From Bicyclus anynana (lineage: Eukaryota; Arthropoda; Insecta; Lepidoptera; Nymphalidae): a stretch of DNA of 64,000 bases. The stretch is from positions 9,335,561-9,399,560 of the forward strand of contig NC_069093.1 of NCBI RefSeq assembly GCF_947172395.1. The letters run 5' to 3'. The position numbers and the translations under genes are program-made. Below are positions 1 through 9,263 of this stretch, piece by piece. The stretch's first letter is position 1. Every line of letters starts with the position of its first letter. The notes beneath the pieces were generated by a model that made no database searches, was not told the DNA's origin, and saw nothing but the letters and a program-made list of their open reading frames with translations.

Positions 1-72
1 GCCCCGGACCGAATTCGAACCCACACCCTCCGGAATCGGAGGCAGAGGTCATATCCACTGGGCTATCACGGC
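1..72 (-). mobile_element. SINE-A 5' end, cut by window edge
   Basis: On the minus strand this reads as the tRNA-like head of SINE-A (intact reference copy at 60917-61224). It has box A (TAGCCCAGTGG) and a box B with one change (GTTCGAATTC). The rest of the copy lies outside the window. Confidence 0.9.
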
Positions 73-111
73 TTACAAACACAGTAACAATGCAAAATTA
101 TTAGTACAAGT

Positions 112-150
112 TGCTGGAACAAGTAGATGGCCCACCTACTTGTTCCAGCA
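112..150. repeat. Near-perfect palindrome, 19-bp arms
   Basis: Arms 112-130 and 132-150 are reverse complements at 18 of 19 positions with a 1-base centre. The sequence would extrude as a tight hairpin. It sits between a SINE end and MITE-1 and is not part of either family as seen elsewhere in the window. Confidence 0.8.
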
Positions 151-159
151 TAATAAACA

Positions 160-898
160 CAGGCTGCTCGGGAGTATTTCCCATAACCTCAAGTCAAAAA
201 AAAAACTCATAATTCAAAAGTCAAAATTATTTATTTCAATTAGGCTTAGTTTACAAGCACTTTTGAAAGGTCAAGATTATTTCATAATTTAATATAATCT
301 AATGATAGTAATAATAGTAGAAAACTTAAAACTAAAGTTACGAGGGTTCCAAACGCGCCTTGGTCCGAGAAGAGCCTACAACAATCTCAGTCAAGGTTTT
401 TTTTTTGTTTACCACCATTTTACAAACTTATTTAAAACTAAGCACACAGTCGTATATTACAGTTTAACACCGAGCTTTTTTATCATTAATATAATCATTA
501 ACACTATAATAAGCCTTTCCCAAAAGCTTGCGTTTAATAAGGTGTCGACAAGTCTACTTTTAGGAGCTGAACTGCATAACTTTCTATGTTTTCATAAAAG
601 GTAATTCATATAATTCCGACTATCCATGCAACACACGCCTTTATCTATCCTTGCATTTTAAAATACTGTCGATACTGTGTTATCGACGAGATATCGCATT
701 TGGCACTCCGCACTTCACTAGTAAGCTACTTCATGATATTTATCAATGAATATGAGACATAATTTAAGATCTATTAACAAAAGAAATATTTTTAACTTCG
801 AAAATATTCATTTTAGAACACATGTTCCTTAAACATTTTTAATTAATTTTCCTTAAAGAATATAACTCTAGAGTTACGGGAGACTCCCGAGCATCCTG
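160..898. mobile_element. MITE-1 copy split by a LINE tail
   Basis: MITE-1 has inverted ends resembling CAGGGTGCTCGGGAGTATTT and is flanked by TA-rich bases, which suggests a Tc1/mariner-type non-autonomous element (inference). Here the left end (160-193) and the rest (539-898) are separated by a LINE 3' tail. Without the insert the copy is about 394 bp, close to the copies at 49651-50066 (416 bp) and 59762-60135 (374 bp). Confidence 0.75.
194..538 (-). mobile_element. LINE 3' tail nested in MITE-1
   Basis: The segment around 212-300 matches the inverted segment 42845-42936 almost base for base. Its later part, with an AGAAGAGCC motif, resembles the tail at 4864-5050. The three look like one LINE 3'-UTR family; CR1/Jockey-type is inferred. 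AAG occurs on both sides (191-193 and 539-541), a possible short target duplication. Confidence 0.6.
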
Positions 899-999
899 TA
901 TATCATCGCCTAAATCATAGAATACATAAAGTACAAGTACCTATTAACACATTCTCAAAGCATGCTACAAGGTGCTATCTTGCGTTCATCTATCTAAAA
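899..999. other. Unassigned spacer
   Basis: AT-rich, no frame or repeat recognised. Confidence 0.5.
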
Positions 1000-1389
1000 C
1001 AGAGGTTCCCAAACTTCAAACAAACAAACAAAACAAACTTAAAAAAAATTTAACTGCTAAATTTCGTATGGAAATTTTCGTTGCACCTAAATCAAAATTT
1101 ACGGCGTAAATATAACAGTTCTCAAAAAAAATACTGAGAATTAATTACTTAGTTAATTAATTAATTGATTAGGCAAAATTTCATTTCAAACAACTTTAAT
1201 TTTTGATATCTACTCACAGCATAAGAAAGCAATTAATTCACAAATTATTTATTTAGAAAACTCAGCATTCGGTATGAAACAGATAAATTTTCTTGGACCC
1301 CTGCTTACGAATCGTAAACCCCCATTTTTATGTCATATCAACCCCCGCCGAGTTTTCTGTAGACCCCTGAACCACTTTGGGAATCGATA
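1000..1389. mobile_element. hAT-like MITE with 8-bp target duplication
   Basis: The left end is CAGAGGTTCCCAAACTT, typical of hAT inverted repeats. The right end CCACTTTGGGAATCGATA is a decayed complement. Flanks ATCTAAAA (992-999) and ATCTAAAG (1390-1397) form an 8-bp target duplication with one change, the size expected for hAT. No transposase frame is present. Confidence 0.65.
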
Positions 1390-1397
1390 ATCTAAAG

Positions 1398-1861
1398 CAT
1401 ATTGAACCTTGTAAGCCTCATTAACAGCCATACTTTTAAGAATGGAAAAGATAGCGGCAGTAATAAGCTTAGCGCTATAGCTTTACGATCTCTATTACAA
1501 AAATCTCTACTACTACCAACTAATTAGAATTTATCTGATACCATATTAATACAGTCTACATATTTTGTACGGTTTCAAATAAAAATAATTCGCAATTACG
1601 TTTATTTCAAAGCTTGATTAAACAAGTTCTTGTAATAAATTAAAATATGAGAACATATTAATTTTCTATTAGAGTAATATTCTTTCTTAATATTCGTACT
1701 AAGGTATTCCTTTAATACTTTTATGTAATAACAATATCGGCTACTTTTTCCAATCAATCCACATTTTCTTTCAGGCAATTTATGAATAAATATTTCATTT
1801 CAGTCAATTTATGCTATGAAAATTAGTTCTTTTGTCTTTTAATTGCCTCTTAATGCAAAGA
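1398..1861. other. Unassigned AT-rich spacer
   Basis: No reading frame, motif or repeat recognised. Confidence 0.5.
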
Positions 1862-2003
1862 TTTTATATTATTAGATATGTCACTAGGACGTCGAAAGTG
1901 AGGCGAATGAAAGTCGCTAATTGTCGCATTGTAAACAATGAAAGAAATTTAAACAAATAATTCATAAATATGGTCTACAAGTTGTGTGTTTAGGAAGTGT
2001 AAA
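1862..2003 (+). repeat. Unnamed repeat, empty of MITE-2
   Basis: This matches 12606-13015, where the same repeat is split by a MITE-2 copy. Its right part also matches 38556-38665. It therefore acts as a related empty site. Shared landmarks are TTAGATATGT, GTCGCATTGTAAACAA and GAGTTGTGTGTTTAG-like blocks. Confidence 0.65.
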
Positions 2004-2004
2004 A

Positions 2005-2133
2005 TCTATACTAATAATATAAAGCTGATGAGTTCGTTTGTTTGATTGAACGCGCTAATCTCAGGAACTACTGGTCCGATTTGAAAGTTCTTTCAGTGTT
2101 AGATAGTTCATTTATCGAGGAAGACTATAGCCT
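2005..2133 (+). mobile_element. Helitron-like element, 5' half
   Basis: It begins TCTATACTAATAATATAAAG and holds the block from TTGAACGCGCTAATCTCAGG to TTATCGAGGAAG seen in the complete copies. It stops abruptly where an RTE fragment begins. Confidence 0.7.
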
Positions 2134-2190
2134 AACATAGCTCGTTCCATCGCCCGCTGTGTGACTCTGAGCCTTCATACGAAGCCCATA
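2133..2190 (-). pseudogene. RTE LINE fragment
   Basis: The minus strand matches the coding segment at 50700-50740 (residues VTQRAMERA on that copy). It is very short and is fused directly to the Helitron-like half element. Confidence 0.55.
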
Positions 2191-2192
2191 GT

Positions 2193-2236
2193 TAGCGACC
2201 AAGTCTCGGAACCATAGCGACCAAGTCTCGGAACCA
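2193..2236. repeat. 22-bp exact tandem duplication
   Basis: The 22-bp unit starting TAGCGACCAAGTCTC occurs twice head to tail, 2193-2214 and 2215-2236. Confidence 0.85.
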
Positions 2237-2610
2237 ACACGCTAAAAATGGACTGCGAATGCTTAAATATGAAATAAACTTACCTAAATACTAATAAAGA
2301 AGAAGACACATATCCAACTGAAAATATGAAATAACTGATACCGTTTCATCGTACCATATAAGAAGCTTACCTGGGATTTACTCGTCGATGATACTCCACA
2401 ACAATATGAACGGAGGAAGAGAATTCTAAATTAATTTGTGATATGAAGGGGATTCAATTTAACGAGCCAAAGTATTATTAATTTTCAAGACAATTCAATT
2501 CTTTATTTGAAAGAAAAATCATTATTTTATACTGTATACCATTATACGTCTGATTTAAATTGTCATAACTTAAATTACTGTTTAACTTGGGTTTTATGTT
2601 TTTCTTTCGT
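2237..2610. other. Unassigned spacer
   Basis: AT-rich; nothing recognised. Confidence 0.5.
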
Positions 2611-3441
2611 TTCATTCTTTACAAGTTAACCCTTGACTACAATCTCACCTCATCATCTCTTTACCCTTATCCCACTTAAGTGGGGTCGGAAAAATATGTC
2701 AATCTTTTCCATTCGTCTCTAGTACTCGTCAACTCATCATCCACTCCTTTTACACACATGTCCTCTTTCACACAATCCAACCATCTCTTTTTTGGCCTTC
2801 CTCTCCTCTTATGACCTTCCACTTGCACATTCAACATTTTTCTAGTAATATGACTTTCCTCTCTACGCATTACATGTCCATACCAAGCTAACCTTCTACT
2901 CCTCAATTTTTCTGTCACTGGCGCCACCTTCAGACTTCCTCTTATATACTCATTCCTTATTTTATCTATTCTTGTCACACCACACATCCATCTCAACATA
3001 CGCATTTCGTTCACATGCATTCGTTTACTATCCACCCCTTTCACCGCCCAACATTCTGATCTATACAGCACGACAGGTCTTACAACCGTTTTGTATTTTT
3101 TACCCTTAAGTCTAAGAGGCATTCGCGGGTCACATAGTACACCTGAGACCTGTCGCCATTTCATCCATCCCGCATTCATTCTACTTTTTACGGCTCGGCC
3201 CACATTGCCATCGTTTTGAAAAAGCGACCCGAGGTACCGAAAAGCAAGCTGGTAGGGTTACACTATTTAAGGCAATTTTGGAAGATTTTGGAGATGTACC
3301 GCCAAAGTCCAAGAATAAATATTCAGTTTTAAAAAATATGACTACAATCTCACCTGATGGTAAGTAATGATGCAATCTAAGATGGGAGCGAGCTAACTTC
3401 TCAGGAATCGGATGAAAATCCACACCCCTTTGGGTTTCTGC
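2611..3441 (-). mobile_element. SINE-B 3' region split by an RTE insertion
   Basis: The minus strand gives the SINE-B 3' end (see 33728-34051) in two pieces, 2611-2650 and 3339-3441. The 17-bp word TGACTACAATCTCACCT is duplicated exactly at 2634-2650 and 3339-3355, flanking the insert. That is a clean target-site duplication. Confidence 0.85.
2651..3338 (-). pseudogene. 5'-truncated RTE-clade LINE, RT C-terminus
   Basis: The longest frame is 3203-2676 (175 aa). It carries the C-terminal region typical of RTE-type LINEs: YKTVVRPVVLYRSECW, then MRMLRWMCGVTR, then a WYGHVMRR block and GRPKKRW. Upstream, the same frame reads RYLGSLFQNDG; a frameshift and an in-frame stop precede it. Another frame then continues the homology to KTEYLFLDFGG at the 5' truncation, 3338. 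The 3' end on the minus strand is a short GATGATG tail at 2651. The catalytic RT core and endonuclease are missing, so the copy is dead. The 17-bp duplication shows it landed in SINE-B by target-primed insertion. Confidence 0.9.
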
Positions 3442-3610
3442 GGTTGGTTCAACATTACATGATATATTATGTTTGCTTATAGACCGTAAGCCAGGAACTG
3501 TTTTCACAGGTGATAACCTCTCGGCCCAAAACTTGTAGTCGTTGTCAGTATTGTTTTATGCTGTCTAAAAATAGTCAGCTGCTATTCCGTTGGTGGGTTA
3601 AGTACATATT

Positions 3611-3930
3611 TCATCATTATCAATTCATATTCGGCGCACTGCTGAGCTCCAGTCTTCTTTTCAGAATCAGATGGGTTAGGCCTAAAGTCCACCTCGTTAG
3701 TAGTCCACCATTCCCAATGCGAATTGGCAGACTTCACACATGCAGAAAACAAACAAAATTCTTTGCTATGCAGGTTTCCTCACGATGTTTTTTCTTCACC
3801 GCTTGAGACACGTGATATTTAATTTCTCAAACGCACAAAACTGAATAGTTGGAGGTGCAGGCCCCGGACCGGATTCGAACCCACACCCGATTCGGAATCG
3901 GAGGCAGAGGTCACATCCACTGGGCTATAC
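3611..3930 (-). mobile_element. SINE-A, nearly full length
   Basis: The minus strand runs from box A (TATAGCCCAGTGGATGTGACC) through box B (GGTTCGAATCC) to the ATGATGA tail at 3611. A duplicated patch in the 3' part and scattered changes suggest an old copy. Confidence 0.88.
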
Positions 3931-4388
3931 AAGGACATATTTACTATTTTATAAAAGGTATATTTACAAGGCATTTCTTCTCTTCTTCATTAGAAGAACC
4001 AAAAAATAGTTTTTCTTCTTCAATTGAATTTAATTGAATTTCCGTATCCATTCTGGAACAAAATGTTAATTGGAACAAGTTTAAAATATACTTAATCCAA
4101 GTTAAGCTAAACCTGATCAGCACAATCAAAGTTCTCAATTAGGTAAATAAGTGCATAAAGTAAAATGGAGTCTGCATCATAACTAGGAGAATCTGGAGCC
4201 AACGAATTGTGTAGCTCACTGAATATTCCATGCATTCAAATCCAAAGTTTATTTTGGAGCTCAACGCAACACCAACAAGCGTGCTATTTTGCCTCACTTT
4301 GATATTCTACCTCAGAAACTTAAGGCTTAAAATAAGCTTCCTTAGTCCTTGGAGTTATATTTTTAATCTTTTAATCTCTTAATGATAT
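3931..4388. other. Unassigned spacer
   Basis: Two short overlapping frames on opposite strands (62 and 64 aa) are low-complexity and match no family I know. Confidence 0.4.
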
Positions 4389-4643
4389 AGAGTTTGGCTA
4401 ATGAAAGTAGAGACTGAAATCGTATGGCAAATTCAAAAAAATATCTACTAATCTTTATTAAAAAAACGTAGATGTCTGAAGACATTATTAATACATATTG
4501 AAAAAAATATTAAATTGCAATTATCAAACTTGAGTCATTAAAATATTTGCACTATTGTTTTGAGAACGCCCCCCATTTTGTTTAAAATTCATTCATTAAT
4601 TCATTGCCGGCTGATCAGTCTCTACTTTCATTAGCCAAACTCT
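4389..4643. mobile_element. MITE with perfect 29-bp inverted ends
   Basis: Arm 4389-4417 (AGAGTTTGGCTAATGAAAGT...) and arm 4615-4643 are exact reverse complements over 29 bases and enclose 197 bp of AT-rich sequence. Perfect ends suggest a recent insertion. The target duplication is not clear, so I cannot assign a superfamily. Confidence 0.85.
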
Positions 4644-4753
4644 TAAAGTAAAATAAAAATAATATATACACACTGAAAACTATAACACATATAAACTGCA
4701 TCTAATATTTCATACAGTGAAAAATTATCTGTTTATCACAGATAACTTATTGA

Positions 4754-4818
4754 GCTGAGCTCGAGTCACCTCTCAGAATAAGAGGGGTTAGGCCAAGCTA
4801 AATAGTCCACCACGCTGT
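4754..4818 (-). mobile_element. SINE-A 3' fragment
   Basis: It covers the conserved 3' block with the CTCTCAGAATAAGAGGGG hairpin and the AATAGTCCACCACGC block. It is followed by a degenerate GTAGGG microsatellite to 4850. Confidence 0.75.
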
Positions 4819-4863
4819 GGGGGTAGAGGTAGGAGTAGGGGTAGGAGTAGGTCTAAATACAAA

Positions 4864-5050
4864 AAAAAACTAAATTAATTTATTTCATTCTAGTTTAGAA
4901 TCACTTTTAAAACGTCTTGTAAAGACCCTTCCACCCGTTTGGAAGGTAGGTTCTGCTGAGAAGAGCCGGCAAGAAACTCAACAGTTGCTCTTATGAAAAA
5001 GACATCACACAATATTTGAATAATTTACAATTGTTAACATCATTGAAATT
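4864..5050 (-). mobile_element. LINE 3' tail
   Basis: Contains the GAGAAGAGCCGGCAAGAAAC block that I know as common in lepidopteran LINE 3' ends. Same family as 194-538 by the AGAAGAGCC region. Confidence 0.5.
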
Positions 5051-5057
5051 TCTTTTA

Positions 5058-5272
5058 GTTTAACTTCTGGCTGGTGGTCTTCGGCCGTGGCTAGTTACCA
5101 CCCTACCGCCAAAAGACTTAGCGTTCCGGTATGATGTCGTGTAGAAACCGAAAAGGGTGTGGATTTTCATCCTCATCCTAATAATTTAACCCGTTTCCGT
5201 CTTAGATTGTATCATCACTTACCATCAGGTGAGATTGTAGTCAAGGGCTAACTTGTAAAGAATAAAAAAAAC
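5058..5272 (+). mobile_element. SINE-B, 5'-truncated
   Basis: Runs from CTGGCTGGTGG through GGCCGTGGCTAGTTACCACC and CCATCAGGTGAGATTGTAGT to the A-rich tail AAAGAATAAAAAAAAC. The tRNA-like head is missing. Confidence 0.9.
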
Positions 5273-5665
5273 AAAACTTCCTGTGTGGAGGTGGAAGCTG
5301 TACAAATGGCCTCCAAGCATCCTTATCATTAAGGAACTCATCAATGGTGTAGTAATCTCGATAAAGTTTTTTAACACATTGATTATTGCAGGTCCATAAC
5401 TCCCTTGGGGATCTTGTTATAGAAGAGCACACCCAACCCTACGATTTTTTTTATGAACGTAATATCAGGCAACAAAATAAGGTCATACCTAATTAGCTTA
5501 ATGAGGTGAGAAGTTAGATTAATCAACATGTCCTATACAAAGGGACGTGATTGATGAAGGTAACGCCGGTAAAATTTTCTCCCGAGCAAAATCATTACAC
5601 CACAGGCACCTGAACAGTAAACACAAGCCGCTACTTGTTTTAGGGAAATTCATAATTTCCGGAAA
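5273..5665. other. Unassigned spacer
   Basis: Nothing recognised; a 63-codon minus frame has no family features. Confidence 0.4.
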
Positions 5666-5902
5666 CTAGCGACGCCCGCGACTTTGTCCTCTGAAATTTA
5701 GTTTTTCACAAATACCTCGGGAACCATTAATTTTTCCGTGATGAAAAGTATATGCCTAGTATAGCCTACGTATTAATCCAGATTAATCTATTCTCATTCC
5801 AAATTTCAGCCAAATCGGTTCAGTAGTTTCGGCGTACAATCATCTAAACAAACATCCAAACAAACATCCATACAAACTTTCCCGTTAATAATATTAGTAG
5901 GA
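5666..5902 (-). mobile_element. Helitron-like element, complete
   Basis: The minus strand starts with a TCCTACTAATATTATTAACG-type end and closes with GTCGCTAG. Inside are the family blocks TTTGGCTGAAATTTGGAATG and AATCTGGATTAATACG. The ends TC...CTAG fit non-autonomous Helitrons of the lepidopteran Lep1 kind (inference from memory). Confidence 0.75.
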
Positions 5903-6019
5903 TTCATACTCGACTCGATGCCCCGATTTATGCGCCTTACACACTCAGCTTGTAAATTAAAGGTAGTACTTGTTTTTATAGTTATTGATGGCAATAAGAC
6001 AGTGTTTTAAAAAAAACAT

Positions 6020-6066
6020 ACATATAGCCGAACGTAGAACTTCCTCCATTTTGGAAGTCGGTTAAA
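6020..6066. repeat. End of the CGACTTC repeat family
   Basis: CTTCCTCCATTTTGGAAGTCGGTTAA is broken here as CTTCCTCCATTTTGG plus AAGTCGGTT. It matches the right end of the elements at 40292-40505 and 23007-23290. Confidence 0.55.
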
Positions 6067-6353
6067 AATTATCAATTACATCAATTAACATTATGTAGGC
6101 AGTAGTAAACATGAAAAAAAAAGAATTCCAAATAAAAATTTCAATTTCAAAAAAAAACTTAAAAATTAATTTTAATTAACAGATTAATTGCGTTTATTTG
6201 ATAGCTAAATTTCACTGAACTCATTTACTATAATTTATCTGAAACCATTGTTAAAAATAAGTTCACTAAAAGTTAACCACCACCATGGTATGCTTGTATA
6301 TATAAAATAATCATTAGTGAATTTATATACTGAACGCTATTCGTAGTAGCTCA
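6067..6353. other. Unassigned AT-rich spacer
   Basis: A-rich runs only. Confidence 0.5.
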
Positions 6354-6892
6354 AGCTTTAGCTTTCATTCGCACGAGAGTTTATTAACGGACGTTAATAA
6401 AGCGTTCAAATACAACAAATGCATTCTCAAATATATGTTCACACGACAGCGTTTTTAAAACACGACGCTTTTTTCCAGCAGTGTTGCATTTTCAATTTTG
6501 GGCGTTGGAAATAGACCTTCATTTCGTCATCAACCCATATTCGGCTCACTGCTGAGCTCGAGTCTCCTCTCAGAATGAGAGGGGTTAGGCCAATAATCCA
6601 CCACGCTGGCCCAATGCGGATTGGCAGACTTCACACACGCAAAGAATTAAGATAATTCTCTGGTATGCAGGTTTCCTTCACCGATTGAGACACGTGATAT
6701 TTAATTTGTTAAAATGCACACAACTGAAAAGTTGGAGGTGCATTCCCCGGACCGGATTCGAACCCACACCCTCCGGAATTGGAGGCAGAGGTCATATCCA
6801 CTGGGCTATCACGGCTCATTTAACTTCATACTATATTTGAACGCTTTTTAAACGTCCGTTGAAAAAACTCTCATGCGAATGAGGGTTTAAGC
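6354..6892. mobile_element. Inverted-repeat element carrying a SINE
   Basis: The left arm about 6361-6417 (TTTCATTCGCACGAGAGTTT...) pairs with the right arm about 6834-6892 (ACTCTCATGCGAATGA...) over roughly 55 bases with a few mismatches. A SINE-A copy interrupts the interior. Without the SINE the element is about 240 bp. No coding capacity. Confidence 0.75.
6525..6815 (-). mobile_element. SINE-A nested in an inverted-repeat element
   Basis: Near-complete copy. Possible 6-bp target duplication TCATTT at 6519-6524 and 6816-6821. Boxes A and B are both intact on the minus strand. Confidence 0.88.
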
Positions 6893-6949
6893 AAAAGTTA
6901 CCCAAAGCGGATTCTATAATTAAAACCACATTATCTACGAAAGCGTAAG

Positions 6950-7120
6950 CCAAAAACCCCTTAAATTTACATCCAACTAGTGAACCCGTACAAGCTCATT
7001 ACTACTGCATTTAAAGCTTATCTCGAAGCGATTACCAGTTAATAGGCTGACGCGGAAAAGCTAATCTGAACCGTTACTGTAAACAAGCGTTTAATTTTAC
7101 GACGTCACAGCCATTCCGAT
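6950..7120. repeat. Unnamed repeat, partner of 48480-48660
   Basis: Shares blocks TACAAGCTCATTA, GCATTT(A/G)AAGCTTATCTC and ACCATTCCG-like ends with 48480-48660 in the same order and orientation. Unknown class. Confidence 0.55.
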
Positions 7121-7187
7121 AAAAACCAGCAATAAAAAGAGTAATAATATACGGTGTGACTTGTGTAACATTGCTTTATTAGCAGAC

Positions 7188-7389
7188 GCCCGCTACTTCT
7201 TCCGTGTAGAGTTCAGTTTTTCATAAATCCCGCGGAAATCATGGATTTTTCCGGGATAAAAAGTAGCCTAAGTCTTAATCCAGAGTATAATCTATTTCGA
7301 TGCCAAATTTCAGCCACATCGCTTCAGTAGCCGCAACGCAAAGGAGGAACAAACATACACACACACAAACTTTTGCCTTTATAATATTA
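7188..7389 (-). mobile_element. Helitron-like element, tandem copy 1
   Basis: Carries TCCGGGATAAAAAGTAGCC-type family sequence and abuts the next copy directly at TTATAATATTA|CTAGCGG. Confidence 0.75.
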
Positions 7390-7603
7390 CTAGCGGATGC
7401 CCGTGACTTTATCCGTATGGAGTTCAGTTTTGACAAATGCCGCCAGAATATCCAGATGTCTATGTGTATGTCTTAATCCAGAGTAAAATCTATTTCCATT
7501 CCAAATTTCAGCCAAATCGCTTCAGTAGCCGCAGCGTAAAAGAGGAACAAACATTTTTACACACTGTCACACTTACACACAAACTTTCGCCTTTATAATA
7601 TTA
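7390..7603 (-). mobile_element. Helitron-like element, tandem copy 2
   Basis: Begins CTAGCGGATGCCCGTGAC and ends TTTATAATATTATATTATG. Same orientation as copy 1, with no bases between them. Confidence 0.75.
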
Positions 7604-7621
7604 TATTATGATTTATTTATT

Positions 7622-7720
7622 TTGACTCTATTACGTGCAATTGCAAAGTAGAGTAAACGTTTTAGAGTCAACATCTCCTGAGGATGCTCCGGTTTCGGGG
7701 TGAAACGTACGTAGAGAGTA
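7622..7720 (+). ncRNA. Hammerhead-ribozyme-like motif (candidate)
   Basis: A hairpin pairs TTGACTCTA (7622-7630) with TAGAGTCAA (7663-7671). It is followed by TCTC, then CTGAGGA (7678-7684, fits CUGANGA), then a CTCC/GGGG stem, then GAAAC (7702-7706), then GTACGTA and GAGA, which can pair with TCTC. The order matches a hammerhead core with a very short helix III, as described for Penelope-like elements. Weak point: the base pairs next to the core in helix II do not match. Treat as a hypothesis. Confidence 0.3.
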
Positions 7721-7772
7721 TTTTGTCGGACCTGGGTGACGTCGTCGTTCGTCGACTTTTCGCAGATGATAG

Positions 7773-7829
7773 CAAAATAAATAAATCATTATATAATCAT
7801 GATGAACAAAATAAATAAATCATTATATA
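7773..7829. repeat. AT-rich duplication
   Basis: CAAAATAAATAAATCATTAT plus ATA occurs at 7773-7795 and again at 7807-7829. Confidence 0.8.
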
Positions 7830-7871
7830 AAGTAACGCCTGCTTCTATCCAATATTTATAATATTAGTGTG

Positions 7872-7942
7872 ATTTTCATCCCGAAAAAGTCCATGGTTCC
7901 CGCGGGATTTGAGAAAAACTGAATTCACGCGGGCGTCCGCTA
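7872..7942 (+). mobile_element. Helitron-like 3' end, inverted junction
   Basis: The block from TTTTCATCCCGAAAAAGTCC to GCGGGCGTCCGCTAG is in plus orientation. It is joined to TTTATAATATTAGTGTGA, which is a minus-strand 5' end. Confidence 0.7.
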
Positions 7943-8648
7943 GTAAATGAATAAATGTCCGATGAGCTTTTGATAAACATCAACAGTTCACAATACACAA
8001 ATTCCCGATAAGTTAAAAGAGAAACGTGTACAGAGATCACGTCGTACAGTTCCCAATGAAAGGTTGGTGTAATCCGATCAATTATAGCGCTCGTGCCCCA
8101 ATTCTGCTGCACATAAAACAGAATCGGAAAATGAAATAGCCGGAAAATCATCTCTTCTAGACCTTTAGAATTTGCGCTCTTCGTAAACAATTACGGATTT
8201 GTCGGAGTTTTCTAGAAAAAAATATCTCGCATGCTTACGGAAAAATGGAATTTAGGTCGATAGTAAATTAATGTGTCGATAAAAATAGATATTATTTTTT
8301 TCATGTGTTTTGTTATGTTTCAGATATGTTTGTACAATTAAAATTAAGAGAGGACTGTCTTAAAACATATATATTTTTGATTTTAATAGGAATATGCCAC
8401 TATTTTCGAAAATAAATAAGTCCATAAAAATAACACATATTTAAGTAGTACTATATTCAAATGTATTCTTAAACAGATTACATAGTTTCGCTATATCCGT
8501 CTGTCAGTCCGGGGTTTAGCTCAAATACTTTTCGTACTAGCAAAACCTAAGTTCAAATTAGTTGTATGTAAATTAAGATAACCTAAAGATCGAAAAGGAA
8601 AATCGTGAAAAATATTTTAAAGGTACCCTAGACACTAAAGTTTAAGCT
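7943..8648. other. Unassigned spacer
   Basis: A 104-codon minus frame spans 8190-7876, but its C-terminal part reads through the Helitron-like end and no domain is recognised. Confidence 0.4.
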
Positions 8649-9263
8649 CATTCATCATTAAGAAACATTCGATATACATAAAGCCTTGTGGCATTCATCA
8701 TTAAGAAACATTCGATATACATAAAGCCTTGTGGCATTCATCATTAAGAAACATTCGATATACATAAAGCCTTGTGGCATTCATCATTAAGAAACATTCG
8801 ATATACATAAAGCCTTGTGGCATTCATCATTAAGAAACATTCGATATACATAAAGCCTTGTGGCATTCATCATTAAGAAACATTCGATATACATAAAGCC
8901 TTGTGGCATTCATTATTAAGAAACATTCGATATACATAAAGCCATATGGCATTCATTATTATTAAGAAACATTCGATATACATAAAACCTTGTGGCATTC
9001 ATCATTAAGAAACATTCGATATACATAAAGTCTTGTGGCATTCATTATTAAGAAACATTCGATATACATAAAGCCTTGTGGCATTCATCATTAAGAAACA
9101 TTCGATATACATAAAGCCTTATGGCATTCATTATTAAGAAACATTCGATATACATAAAGCCTTGAGGCATTCATCATTAAGAAACATTCGTTATCATACA
9201 TATAAAGTCTTGTGGCATTCATCATTAAGAAACATTCGTTACCATACATATAAAGCCTTGTGG
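8649..9263 (+). repeat. 43-bp tandem array, 14 units
   Basis: The unit starts CATTCATCATTAAGAAACAT and ends AAAGCCTTGTGG. Starts are at 8649, 8692, 8735, 8778, 8821, 8864, 8907, 8950, 8996, 9039, 9082, 9125, 9168 and 9216. The first six are nearly identical. Later units vary: 8950 has an extra ATT, and the last two gain bases in GTTATCATACATATAAAG. No ORF or spacer is present, so this is a minisatellite. Confidence 0.97.

Noticed and set aside
1..72. tRNA gene from the box A and box B words
   Set aside because: SINE-A and SINE-B heads have the promoter boxes but no matching acceptor stem or proper anticodon arm, and they continue into SINE bodies.
302..604. 100-codon plus frame
   Set aside because: It reads across the nested LINE tail and into MITE-1; composition is AT-driven and no domain is present.
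3181..3507. 108-codon minus frame as a separate protein
   Set aside because: It is part of the RTE relic in a shifted frame plus SINE-B sequence.
8649..9263. CRISPR array
   Set aside because: Units are contiguous with no spacers, in a eukaryotic genome.
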